A stretch of DNA of 64,000 nucleotides from Procambarus clarkii (Eukaryota; Arthropoda; Malacostraca; Decapoda; Cambaridae): contig NC_091165.1 of assembly GCF_040958095.1 (NCBI RefSeq), positions 30,795,186 through 30,859,185 of the forward strand, in the 5' to 3' direction. This document shows, one piece after another, positions 11,900 to 21,353 of this stretch. The position numbers and the translations under genes are program-made. Each line of letters starts with the position of its first letter. Position 1 is the first letter of the stretch. The notes beneath the pieces are model-generated. The model saw only the letters and a program-made list of their open reading frames with translations, did no database searches and was not told where the DNA came from.

Positions 11900-12430
11900 T
11901 TACATAACATAAGAATAAAGGTAACTGCAGAAGGTCTATTGTCCTATTCGTGACAGATCCTACTTATAACCACCCAATCTCACTCTTACACATGTCCAAC
12001 CCATGTTTGAAACAATCAAGGGACCTCACCTCCACCACGCCACGTGGCAGCTACATTCATGTACATACATAAAACAGCTGGTTCCACAAATCATCAACTC
12101 TGTTACCGAACCAATATTTACCCAGGTCTTTCCAAAATCTAAACTTATCCCGTTTATACCTGGGTAAGTTTAGATTTCGTTTCGTGTTCTGTCTTGTGTT
12201 GATAATTTTAATACCCTGTTAAATTCCCCTTTGTTATGGCCATTCATCAAATTGTAAACCTCTCATGTCACCCCTAATGCTTCGCCTTTCCAGTGAATGC
12301 AATTTAAGTTTTGTTTATCTTTCTACATATGACAGGTTTCTAACTTGGGGAATTAACTGTCATCCCACGCTAGACACGTTCAAGTGAATTTACATACATT
12401 CTATAGTACGGTGACTAAAACTGAACCACA
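11900..12430 (-). mobile_element. Family-5 (L2/CR1) LINE 3' fragment
   Basis: Diverged duplicate of 12541-13140. It shares phrases such as CTGCAGAAGGTCTATTG and TATAACCACCCAATC and the C-terminal coding segment, which is degenerate here. It begins next to CATAACATAAGAATA, the 3' tail of this family read in reverse. Confidence 0.7.
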
Positions 12431-12439
12431 TTATCTAAA

Positions 12440-12540
12440 TGGGGACTAACCAGAGTCCCATTTAGTGCTTCAATGAAGCACAACGCCAAGTGAAAAAATA
12501 CGTCCGAGAGGTTCAAACCTTCGTCACGGCTCTTGTGGAT
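12440..12540 (+). mobile_element. Degraded SINE tail
   Basis: GAGGTTCAAACCTTCGTCACGGCTCTTGTGGATTTG resembles, piece by piece, the B-box and tail of the SINE at 4570-4685. It lies between the two family-5 LINE fragments. Confidence 0.35.
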
Positions 12541-13267
12541 TTGTTCATAAGAACATAAGAACAAAGGCAACTGCAGAAGGCCTATTGGCCCATATGAGGC
12601 AGCTCCCACCTATAACCACCCAACCCCACTCATATACTTGTCCAACCCGCGCTTGAAACAATGGAGGGAGCCCATAAGAACAAAGGCCACTGCAGAAGGC
12701 CTATTAGCCCATATGAGGCAGCTCCTATTTATAACCACCCAATCCCACTCATATACTTGTCCAACCCGCGCTTGAAACAATTGAGGGACCCCACCTCCAG
12801 CACGTTACGCGGTAATTGGTTCCACAAATCAACAACCCTGTTACTGAACCAGTATTTACCCAAGTCTTTCCTAAATCTTAACTTATCGAATTTATACCCA
12901 TTGTTTCGTGTTCTGTCTTGTGTTGATACTTTTAATACCCTATTAATATCCCTTTTGTTATGTCCATTCACCCACTTGTAAACCTCTATCATGTCACCCC
13001 TAACTCTTCGCCTTTCCAGTGAATGCAACTTAAGCTTTGTTAATCTTTCTTCATATGAAAGATTTCTAATTTGGGGAATTAACTTAGTCATCCTACGTTG
13101 GACACGTTCAAGTGAATTTATATCCATTCTATAATATGGCGACCAAAACTGAACTGCATAATCTAAATGGGGCCTAACTAGAGCAAGATATAGCTTGAGA
13201 ACAACACCAGGTGTCTTGTTACTAACGCTGCGATTAATAAATCCAAGTGTCCGATTTGCCTTATTAC
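12541..13267 (-). mobile_element. Family-5 (L2/CR1) LINE 3' end with duplicated tail
   Basis: A minus-strand 5'-truncated LINE. The last about 112 bases of the 3' UTR are present twice in tandem (about 12558-12668 and 12674-12785). The outermost tail is CATAAGAACATAAGAAC, the octamer tail typical of this LINE group. It holds the ORF 12729-13127. A family-2 LINE abuts it at 13268. Confidence 0.8.
12729..13127 (-). pseudogene. C-terminal part of a CR1/L2-type LINE ORF2
   Basis: 132 residues with the conserved end of CR1/L2 ORF2. SLERVQRRMTKLIPQIRNL is followed by SYEERLTKLKLHSLERRR, RGDMIEVYKWVNG, and the terminal WFSNRVVDLWNQLP with a FKRGLDKY end. It has no catalytic RT motif because the copy is 5' truncated. 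The first Met is internal. The clean frame suggests moderate age. Confidence 0.85.
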
Positions 13268-13273
13268 GAACAT

Positions 13274-13308
<35 letters not shown>

Positions 13309-15237
13309 TGCATATACAAGCATGTACATAAGGAATGTGAGGATACAAATATGGTAATTACAGTCTTGTAAAGCCACTAGCACGTGCAGCGTTTCGGGCA
13401 GGTCCTTAATCTAAGAAAATTTTAAGGAGGTAAATACTTGCAAAATTTATAGACAAAAAAATGATAACAGATTACATGGAATGAAAAAAAAGATGAGAGA
13501 AAATTATAGGTACAGTAAATTAAAGCACATAGGTAGCTATGATTGATTGCAATGACAGCTTAAAATGGTAGTTGACAACAAATTGGTAGGCACAATACAG
13601 CAGAAACAATATAAGATTGATTGCAATGACAGCTTGAATGGTAGTTGACAAAAATTGGTAGTCACAATACAGCATATGGCTAGCACATAAAAGAAGACAG
13701 CAATGAACACAATGATAAGGTTGTTTGATATTACATAAAAATTAGGAGATTGGGTAACACTAGGTACAGAGCAAATTTAAAGCTCAGTGTAGGAAACTAA
13801 ATAGATGAAGTTAGGTACTTTTTGGTTTTGCTTTTAAATAAGGCAAAAGTTTTACAGTTTTTCAATTCACTAGGGAGTGAGTTCCATAGACTAGGTCCCT
13901 TAATTTGCATAGAGTGTTTACACAGATTAAGTTTGACCCTGGGGATATCAAAGAGATATTTATTTCTGGTGTGGTGATAATGGGTCCTATTACATCTGTC
14001 CAGGGAGAGTTTCAGAGCATGGTTTGCATTTAAGAACAGGGTTTTGTAAATGTAGTTGACACAAGAGAATGTGTGGAGGGAGTTAATATTTAGCAAGTTT
14101 AGGGATTTAAACAAGGGAGCTGAGTGTTGTCTGAAAGCAGAGTTAGTTATTATTCTGATAGCAGATTTTTGCTGTGTGATGATGGGCTTAAGGTGGTTTG
14201 CAGTGGTAGACCCCCATGCACAGATACCATAATTAAGATAGGGGTAGATTAGTGCATAATATAGTGAGAGGAGAGCAGAGTTAGGAACATAATATCTGAT
14301 TTTGGAGAGTATACCAACTGTCTTAGAGACTTTCTTAGTTATGTGTTGAATGTGGGTGATGAAGTTGAGTCTCTTGTCTAGGAATAGGCCAAGAAACTTG
14401 CCATCATTTTTATTATAGATGTTAATGTTGTCTATCTGTAGCTGAATTGCATTTGATGATTTGCTTCCAAATAAGATGTAGTAAGTCTTTTCGATGTTTA
14501 ATGTTAGTTTGTTCGTTGACATCCATAAGTGGACTTTTTTTAATTCATTATTCACAACATTATTTAGTGTATGTGGGTTGAGGTTTGAGTAGATAAGGGT
14601 AGTATCGTCAGCAAACAATATAGGTTTGAGAATATTAGAGACATTAGGCAGATCGTTTATATATATAAGAAATAGAAGAGGTCCTAAGATGCTGCCCTGT
14701 GGCACTCCAACGGTAATTGGTAGAGTGGAAGAAGTTGTATCATTGATGGTTACATATTGGTGTCTGTCACTAAGATAGGATCGGATGTAGTCAAGGGCAA
14801 GGCCTCGGATTCCATAATGCTGGAGTTTAAGTAAGAGGTAGTTGTGATTAACAGTATCAAAGGCTTTTCTTAGGTCAATGAAGAGTCCAATCGGAAACTC
14901 ATTTTTGTCAAGGGCTGAGTAGATAATGTCAAGGAGACTAATGATTGCATCATTGGTACTCTTTTGGGACCGGAAGCCAAACTGGCAGGGGCTGAGTATG
15001 TCGAATGTTACGAGGTAGGAATAGAGCTGTTTGTAAATAATTTTTTCAAATATTTTTGATAGAATGGGTAGATTTGATATTGGTCTATAATTGTTTATGT
15101 CCGCCGGATTGCCTCCTTTATGGACTGGCGTTACTCTTGCTTTTTTGAGGATATCAGGGAAGGTGTGATACTCTATAGATTTGTTGAACAGTAGTGCTAT
15201 GGGTGGGGCAAGGGCATGGGAGGCTCTCTTGTACAGT
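13268..15237 (-). mobile_element. Family-2 LINE, 5' truncated, long open RT frame
   Basis: Starts at its 3' end with (ATTT)n at 13268-13308 and a UTR containing the complement of GCCCGAAACGCT. It then reads through an RT frame up to about 15230. There it joins abruptly to the 3' tail of a family-3 LINE, with no poly(A) or tail of its own at that edge. The RT has DIKKAFD-like FIDLRKAFDTVNHN, GVPQGSILGP and the FADDTTL catalytic motif. Lack of stops over about 480 codons suggests a fairly recent insertion. Confidence 0.85.
13797..14705 (-). CDS. Reverse transcriptase, C-terminal half (family-2 LINE)
   Basis: 302 residues starting at the GTG codon of VPQGSILGPLLFLIYINDLP. The reading frame is open further upstream to about 15230, so this start is arbitrary. 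It includes ILFADDTTLIYS (catalytic Asp pair), the thumb (KFLGLFLDKRLNF, LSKIRYYVP) and the C-terminal GICAWGSTTANH and LWNSLPSELKN segments. The family acts by target-primed reverse transcription. This copy lacks its endonuclease and cannot move on its own. Confidence 0.8.
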   Translation of the reverse strand: MPQGSILGPLLFLIYINDLPNVSNILKPILFADDTTLIYSNLNPHTLNNVVNNELKKVHLWMSTNKLTLNIEKTYYILFGSKSSNAIQLQIDNINIYNKNDGKFLGLFLDKRLNFITHIQHITKKVSKTVGILSKIRYYVPNSALLSLYYALIYPYLNYGICAWGSTTANHLKPIITQQKSAIRIITNSAFRQHSAPLFKSLNLLNINSLHTFSCVNYIYKTLFLNANHALKLSLDRCNRTHYHHTRNKYLFDIPRVKLNLCKHSMQIKGPSLWNSLPSELKNCKTFALFKSKTKKYLTSSI

Positions 15238-15852
15238 TAGTTAGTTTAGTTCATTTATTATGCACCCCATACCCATCTTGTGGGCGGTAGTGGAAAGGGT
15301 TACAGAGGCACATAATGGGCTCAGGGACTGAACCCCACAATTCATTTAGCTAAGCAAGTTACAATCTTGATGAGCTAGTTACAAAATTCAATATAAGTCA
15401 TCACATCAACAATGGGTTCGAGATCGACCTCAAGTACAGGTTCTAAATTAAGCAACTGACATATGTGGAGAGCTAGTGTCAAAATTTATATGTTTGTCCT
15501 GCACACCGCCCCCCATCCAGTGGGCAGCGGTGGGTAGGTTACAATCACTTAGTTACTACCTACAGTTAGCAAACTGGGGATATTTGGCTAAAATTTCTGG
15601 TAGCAGATCATTTTGAATGAAATATTGACACATCGCTGGAACATTGGTTATAGAATTGTCTCTAAATTCACGTATCTTTTCGCACTCCATCACATAGTGA
15701 CGGAGGGTGTGCGAATAATTTTGTTGACACAGTTTACATTTGGTCAGGTCTACATCAGCAGATAATGAGAATTCCCAGAGATACTTGTAACCGAGTCTAA
15801 GCCGAGCAGTAGTAACATCTAGAAGTCTGCTGATTTTATTGGATTCTCTTAT
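15233..15852 (-). mobile_element. Family-3 LINE 3' fragment
   Basis: Near-identical by eye to 24775-25380 of the intact family-3 LINE. The ORF 15556-15879 encodes the C-terminal zinc-knuckle region (KCKLCQQNYSHTLRHYVMEC) and is followed by the whole 3' UTR. The first 12 residues of that ORF come from flanking DNA. The 3' tail joins directly to a 5'-truncated family-2 LINE at 15237. Confidence 0.85.
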
Positions 15853-16154
15853 TTCCCTTACCTTAAGTTCCTGTACCATTAAGTTAAGTACTGTGTGTTT
15901 AAGTGTGCCTACTCTGGTAGTAACGATTGGTGAGACCTGGGAATAATATTTGCCAGTGTTTTGGGTACCCCTAAGTGTTGTGTTTTTGTATTAGGGTACC
16001 ACGTGGTCTCACTACCCTAGCTGCATCCAGCTTCAGTGCTTATCCAGTAGTACTTTACCCTAGCTTGTTCTCAGTGTAAACCTTGTATCCTGCCTATTTT
16101 GACCAAGGCTTTTAATGTAAGATAGTGTGTTAAAGTAATTATTATTATTGTTAT
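15853..16154. other. Unassigned interval
   Basis: No ORF or repeat recognised. GGGTACC and a GGTACCACGTGGTCTC word are the only notable short palindromes. Confidence 0.4.
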
Positions 16155-16450
16155 TCAAATCAAATCAAATCAAATGTTTATTTAGGTAAGGTACATACAT
16201 ACAAGAGATTTTACAAAGAGTGATGGATTTATAGTTAGGGCTAGTACATACAATGCCTAAAGCCACTATTACGCAAAGCGTTTCGGGCATGAAAAACTTA
16301 AATGATTAAAGCTTAATACTAATTGAGCATAAAGAGTAAAATGAAAACAAGGAATGAAAACAGCTGAAAAAGCAGCACAAATACACAAATATTGGTGTGT
16401 GTATATAGGGGGTTGTTAAGGGGTTAATAAATAAGTAAGTTTGAACGGAG
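16155..16450 (-). mobile_element. Family-2 LINE 3' UTR fragment
   Basis: (AAATC)n next to GTTTATTTAGGTAAGGTACATACATACAAG, then the complement of GCCCGAAACGCTTTGCGTAATAG. This matches the 3' end of the family-2 copy ending at 19560. No coding part remains. Confidence 0.8.
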
Positions 16451-16845
16451 AATCCCTTCTTCCTGTGTGGGAGAGCAATGATCAACCTCTAGCCTGACAT
16501 GGTCTAGTAGCAAGTTATTATTACTGTGGATAGTTTATTTTGGGGGCCGGGCCTTTTAGTTCTCCCTCATTTGATAACTCTGTATTCTAACTACCCTTAC
16601 CCCTTAATTAATAGTACCAGTTCCCCCATAGCAAGCCCACCATTTACATAACAAGGTATAATCACCGATAGCACTACAGACCATTACCCCACATTTCTCT
16701 TAACTAACATTAACAAACCACCTCTAGAGACAAGAGAGTTAAGCTTTAGGCTGCACAATGAAACTGCTATATTCAATTTTATAACTGCTGCTGCTAATGT
16801 CAACTGGCAGTCCGAGTTAGGTAACATAGGGGACATCAACCTAGC

Positions 16846-17216
16846 CAACCCGTTCTCGCAAATTTAATAAGCCAATATTGACTTATTAAATATGTGCATA
16901 GGTGACATACTTAACATAATAGATACCCTTAAAAAGATTCATAGAAAACACCGACCTTACCTAACCTACTTAGTATGTTAAGATAAGCATCTTATTGCTT
17001 CGTAATTACAATTATTACCTAACCTATAATAGGTACAGGTTAAGTAATAATTGTAATTATGAAGCAATAAGATGCTTATCTTAAGATACTAACAAGGTTA
17101 GGTAAGGTCGGTGTTTTCTATGAATCTTTTTAAAGGTATCTATTATGTTTAGTATATCACCTATGCACGTAGTTAATAAGTCAATATTGACTTTACGAAT
17201 TTGCGAGAACGGGTTG
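16846..17216. mobile_element. 371-bp foldback (MITE-like) element with 7-bp TSD
   Basis: Starts CAACCCGTTCTCGCAAATT and ends with the complement. The two halves are inverted copies of each other almost to the centre, near 17030. It is flanked by ACCTAGC at 16839-16845 and 17217-17223. The host family-2 LINE reading resumes on the other side, which confirms insertion. The arms contain TTACCTAACCT words. It has no coding capacity. Confidence 0.9.
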
Positions 17217-17801
17217 ACCTAGCAGTGCGATCTTTTCTTAAAAAAAGTCTCAGCCTTTATAACACCCACTGTCCTATGCTTACGAAACAAGTCACAACCA
17301 AAAGGCTTAACAATCCTTGGATTACAAAGGGAATACTTAAATCCATTAATAAAAAACATGACCTTGAGAAGAAGTCTAGGTGAGGAACCGTCTCCAAAGA
17401 ATTACTCGTTATTGCTATCTAAAATAATTAGACGAGCCAAAACTAAATACTACGAAGATAAATTTACCCAAATAAAGAGCAACATTAAAAAAACTTGGAG
17501 TACAATTTCACAAATAATGGGATCAAAGAAGATTTTAAATAACAAGCCAACACTCCTTTCCAATAACGATGGTCAGCTTTCAGCCTCTGATTCTGCTATT
17601 GAGTTCAACAGGTTCTTCTCTTCCATTGGGTCATCCCTTGCAAATGATATTCCATCTTCCAGTACTGATGTTAAGGACTATCTTACAGGTAACTATCCAC
17701 AGTCTCTGTACCTAAAGCCTACTAATTCCACTGACGTTAATGAGATAATCCTTTCCCTTAAAACCAAGTCTAATATGCCCTTGAAGAGATACCAACTTTA
17801 A
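17201..17801 (+). pseudogene. Family-2 LINE linker region, frameshifted
   Basis: Two overlapping frames (17201-17383 and 17358-17801) together encode the segment between endonuclease and RT: SLYNTHCPMLTKQV, NNPWITKGILKSINKKH, YSLLLSKIIRRAKTKYYEDKF and FNRFFSSIGSSLAND. A single frameshift near 17370 separates them. The first about 16 bases belong to the foldback element. Confidence 0.75.
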
Positions 17802-17970
17802 TTTACAAAAAAGCCTCCAGATCTTTAGCCCCTGCTATTGCATATCAACAAGTCACTTGAACTCCAAACCTTTCCAGATATTCTAAAAAAAAGCGAGAGT
17901 AACCCTTATCCACAAATGTCGTGATCTCACAGATGTTAACAACTGCAGACCTATATCGATCCTGCCCAAC

Positions 17971-19038
17971 TTGTCAAAAATATTTGAAAAACTAATCTAC
18001 AAGCAGCTTTACTCTTATCTAGCCAAACACAATATACTTAGCTCTTGTCAATATGGCTTCAGACCCAAAAAAAGCACTAACGATGCACTTATTAGTATGA
18101 TTAATATGATTCATGCAGCTCTTGATAAAAATGAGTTCCCTGTTGGGTTATTTGTGGACCTGCGTAAGGCTTTTGACACTGTCAACCACCAAAACCTTCT
18201 TCTTAAATTACATCATTATGGAGTCAGAGGACACTCCCTGCAATACCTCAAATCTTACCTTACTAACAGGCTCCAGTATGTTTCTGTGAATAATTCAATT
18301 TCTCCCACCCTACCTATTAACATCGGTGTTCCTCAGGGCAGCATACTTGGCCCTCTCCTCTTTCTCATCTACATTAATGACCTTCCAAATGCCTCCCAAC
18401 TCCTCAAACCAATTCTATTTGCTGACGACACAACCTTTATTTACTCCAGTCTTGACCCCCTTGCTCTAAATGCCACAGTAAATATTGAGCTAAATAAAGT
18501 CCATCTTTGGCTAACTGCTAACAAACTCACCCTTAACATTGACAAAACTTTCTATATTCTGTTTGGCAATAAATCCTCTAATCAAATAAATCTCAGAATA
18601 AACAATACTCAAATTTGTAACAAAATAGATGGCAAATTCCTTGGCGTTCTCATTGGCCACAAGCTGAATTTCCAGGGACACATTCTAAATATATCAAAAA
18701 AAGTTTCAAAAACTGTTGGCATGCTTTCTAAGATCAGATATTATGTACCCCGCCCTGCCCTGGTGACTCTCTATTACTCCCTCATCTATCCATATCTCAA
18801 CTTTGGTATTTGTGCTTGGGGTTCTACTACCCAAAATCATTTACATCCTCTAATTACTCAACACAAAGCTGCTATTAGGACAATATCCAACTCTGGCCCC
18901 AGACATCACTTGGTACCCCTACTCAAATCTCTGAATATGTTAGATATTAAGTCACTGCACATTCTCTCATGTGTATTATACATATATAAAACGCTGAACT
19001 GTAATGCCAATCCTGACCTCAATTTAAAGCTTCATTGA
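17971..19038 (+). pseudogene. Reverse transcriptase of family-2 LINE
   Basis: 355 residues covering most of the RT: YGFRPKKSTNDALIS, FVDLRKAFDTVNHQN, GVPQGSILGPLLFLIYINDLP, ILFADDTTFIYS, the thumb and CAWGSTTQNH. The first codon is TTG and is not a real start. The upstream NCRPISILPNLSKIFE segment is in the same frame but follows a break near 17890. The 3' end is lost through a frameshift at about 19035. The remaining tail LWN-type segment (MWNDLPNHVKD) is at 19148. Confidence 0.8.
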
Positions 19039-19562
19039 AGGTTGTAACAGAACCCATGAGCACCACACCAGAAACAAATACAGTTTTGATATTCCAAGAG
19101 TACAACTTATTCAAACTAGAAATGCTCTACAAATCAAGGGACCTAGAATGTGGAATGACCTTCCCAATCATGTTAAAGACTGTACCTCTCTCAACCAGTT
19201 TAAGATAAAAACGAAGCACTACCTAATTCCCTGTAACCTACCTTACCCCTCTATTGTCAACCCATGTCTGTTTTTTAAACAATGCTGTTTGTCGACCAAA
19301 TTGTATTTGTGCTACTTTTTCAGCCATTTCCCCCCCCCCTTGTTTTTATTTTTATTTGTTCTCAACACATTTTCTTCTTTATACACAATTAGTATTAAGT
19401 TTTAGTCATTATATGTTTTTCCTGCCCGAAACGCTTTGCGTAATAGTGTCTTTAGGCATTGTATATACTTGCTCTATCTATAAATCTATAAATTTTTGTA
19501 AAATCTCTTGTATGTATGTACTTACCTGAATAAATATTTATTTACTTATTTATTTATATTAT

Positions 19563-20723
19563 TTATACACAGTTTACATATAAGTATCTGCATGTTTTGT
19601 TCACTATAAGAAACCACTAAGTTGGTATTATGAGTCAAAGTACCAACGAGTGAACTACCACACCCAGTCAGCAAACGCCACCCCCATTCCTCTCTAACCC
19701 TCAAACTGCTAGGGGGGCCCAAATGGATTTAACACCCACAGGCGCAACAAAACAAAAATTCCAAAAAATTCTTTCGTCTTATAGAAATGTTTATTTTTGT
19801 TCCCTGACCACGGAAAAAATAACCAAAAAAATCGTAGGTGGCATATTTTAGCCGCAATATGGTAGGGAAGTCTGACAAAAAAGGGGCGTTGACAGAGCCT
19901 TCGCTAGACGAGGTCTACTCCACTCGAGCTGTCAGGTGGCAGTTGGCACAAATATATTATTACCTAATCATGTCACTGTCTCTGATTGATTTTTTCTTAG
20001 CTTTTTTGCAGTAATATTATTCAATACAGTGAATTGTGATATATTTATATAATAAAATGTGTGAACCATCGCTGCACTCAAAATTATGGTGTGCATATAA
20101 GTGATTCAATTATGTTCATAAAACAATAAATAAATAGTTTTGCTGTTGTTACATTATATACACAGGTTATACATAAGTATTTGCATGTTTTGTTCACCAT
20201 AACGAACCACTAAGATGGTCTTGTGAGTCAAAAAGCAGCAAGGAGTGACCGCCACACACCAGCCAGCCCCTCGCTGCCACTCCCTCCCTCAATAACACCT
20301 CACTCGCCCTCAGTCTCCTCCCACAATTCTGTTTTTGCATTTATCCACTATACACAGACGTTATATATAAGTATTTACATGTTTTGTTCACCATAACTTT
20401 ACATCTAAGCTTGTATGGTGAATAAAGACACGAAGACGTAGCTACTCACACAGTCAGCTGGTGGCGGCCGCCCTCAAGGCCAGACGCATTAATATTTCTC
20501 CTCCAACAATATTGTTTGTGGCGTTATTACGCTATACACACACATTATATATAAGTATCTACCTGCATTATTCATCATAAATGTACAAATAAGCTGGTAT
20601 GGTGCCCAAAGACCATAGTGGCCACCAGTAAAAAACACGATAAGTCGTGCAGACAACGCACCTCCCTCACCAAAATGGCGGCTCCCAACCTACTCCTATT
20701 GCTGTTATCACACTCTATACACA
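19563..20723 (+). repeat. Satellite of roughly 190-bp diverged units
   Basis: Units start with TATACACA.GTTATATATAAGTAT and continue with TTCACCATAA.GAACCACTAAG. Starts are at about 19563, 20157, 20345 and 20530, and the last unit resumes at 25381 after a LINE insertion. The spacing 20157-20345-20530 gives about 187 bp. Between 19690 and 20150 another sequence, with CTCAAACTGCTAGGGGGGCCC at its edge, replaces the regular pattern and is probably a further insertion. Units contain ATGGCGGC-like words. Confidence 0.7.
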
Positions 20724-20749
20724 CGTGGCCACTTCCTGGTTCTGGGATA

Positions 20750-21292
20750 ATGTCACCTACTGTGAGACCACCATCCACAGCTGGACCCCACAGTCAACTG
20801 GAAGTGGGGGATAAGGAACTGGATCAAAATGAGACACATCGCAACCTCAGCCTCCCTACCACCTCGCCCTTGGGTCGCTCCACTGTTCAAGCAGTGGTTG
20901 CCCTTCGTGACCGGTTGCAGGAACACCAGCAGCATTCACAGCAGCAAACGGAGCGGCTGCAAGAGCAACTCCAACATGAAAAAAAATCCACCAGCGATAT
21001 TTCGATGATGCTCACGCGTATGAGGGGACTTGTAAGCAATGACTGCCAAACTTCCCCTTCCACCCCTGAACCCTCCAAACATGTGTTCGCTTGCCTATCA
21101 GGGGAAACTTCTAGTGATCTTGAAACCTTGTGTAGTGGAACCCTTCCACGCAAGTTAACTGCCAAAGTTGTGCTAAACTATGTTCAAAACGACTCTATAG
21201 CTGGAAATGACAGACAAATTGTACTAGATCATTGGATGCAAATGTGTGACATTGGTAATAAACTAAGAAATGTTCCTGGACTTATACAGTAG
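20750..21292 (+). CDS. LINE ORF1 protein, coiled-coil type
   Basis: 180 residues if started at the ATG at 20750. The frame is open upstream to an ATG at 20618, but those 44 residues lie in the satellite, outside the element, so I prefer 20750. A Q/E/R-rich stretch (RDRLQEHQQHSQQQTERLQE, about residues 45-75 from this start) looks like a coiled coil, as in ORF1 proteins that bind RNA as multimers. There are no CCHC knuckles and no esterase motif. It ends 61 bp before ORF2, in a different frame. Confidence 0.6.
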   Translation: MSPTVRPPSTAGPHSQLEVGDKELDQNETHRNLSLPTTSPLGRSTVQAVVALRDRLQEHQQHSQQQTERLQEQLQHEKKSTSDISMMLTRMRGLVSNDCQTSPSTPEPSKHVFACLSGETSSDLETLCSGTLPRKLTAKVVLNYVQNDSIAGNDRQIVLDHWMQMCDIGNKLRNVPGLIQ

Positions 21293-21353
21293 TGCAATAG
21301 ATAATATGTATATAGATAATATATATTAAGTGAACTAATAATATCAATATATA

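Larger units (their letters stand above)
16660..19560 (+). mobile_element. Family-2 LINE, 5' truncated, split by a foldback element
   Basis: Begins within the endonuclease (a TDHYPTFLLTNINKPPLETR-like segment). It continues through the linker, RT and C-terminal domain, and ends with CCTGCCCGAAACGCTTTGCG and an ATTT-rich tail at 19520-19560. A 371-bp foldback (16846-17216) interrupts the endonuclease-to-linker part. Three or four frameshifts break the ORF, near 17370, 17800-17970 and 19035. Confidence 0.85.

Noticed and set aside
20618-20749. ORF1 start at the most upstream ATG
   Set aside because: These codons lie in the satellite unit; the element begins at about 20724, so the ATG at 20750 is preferred.
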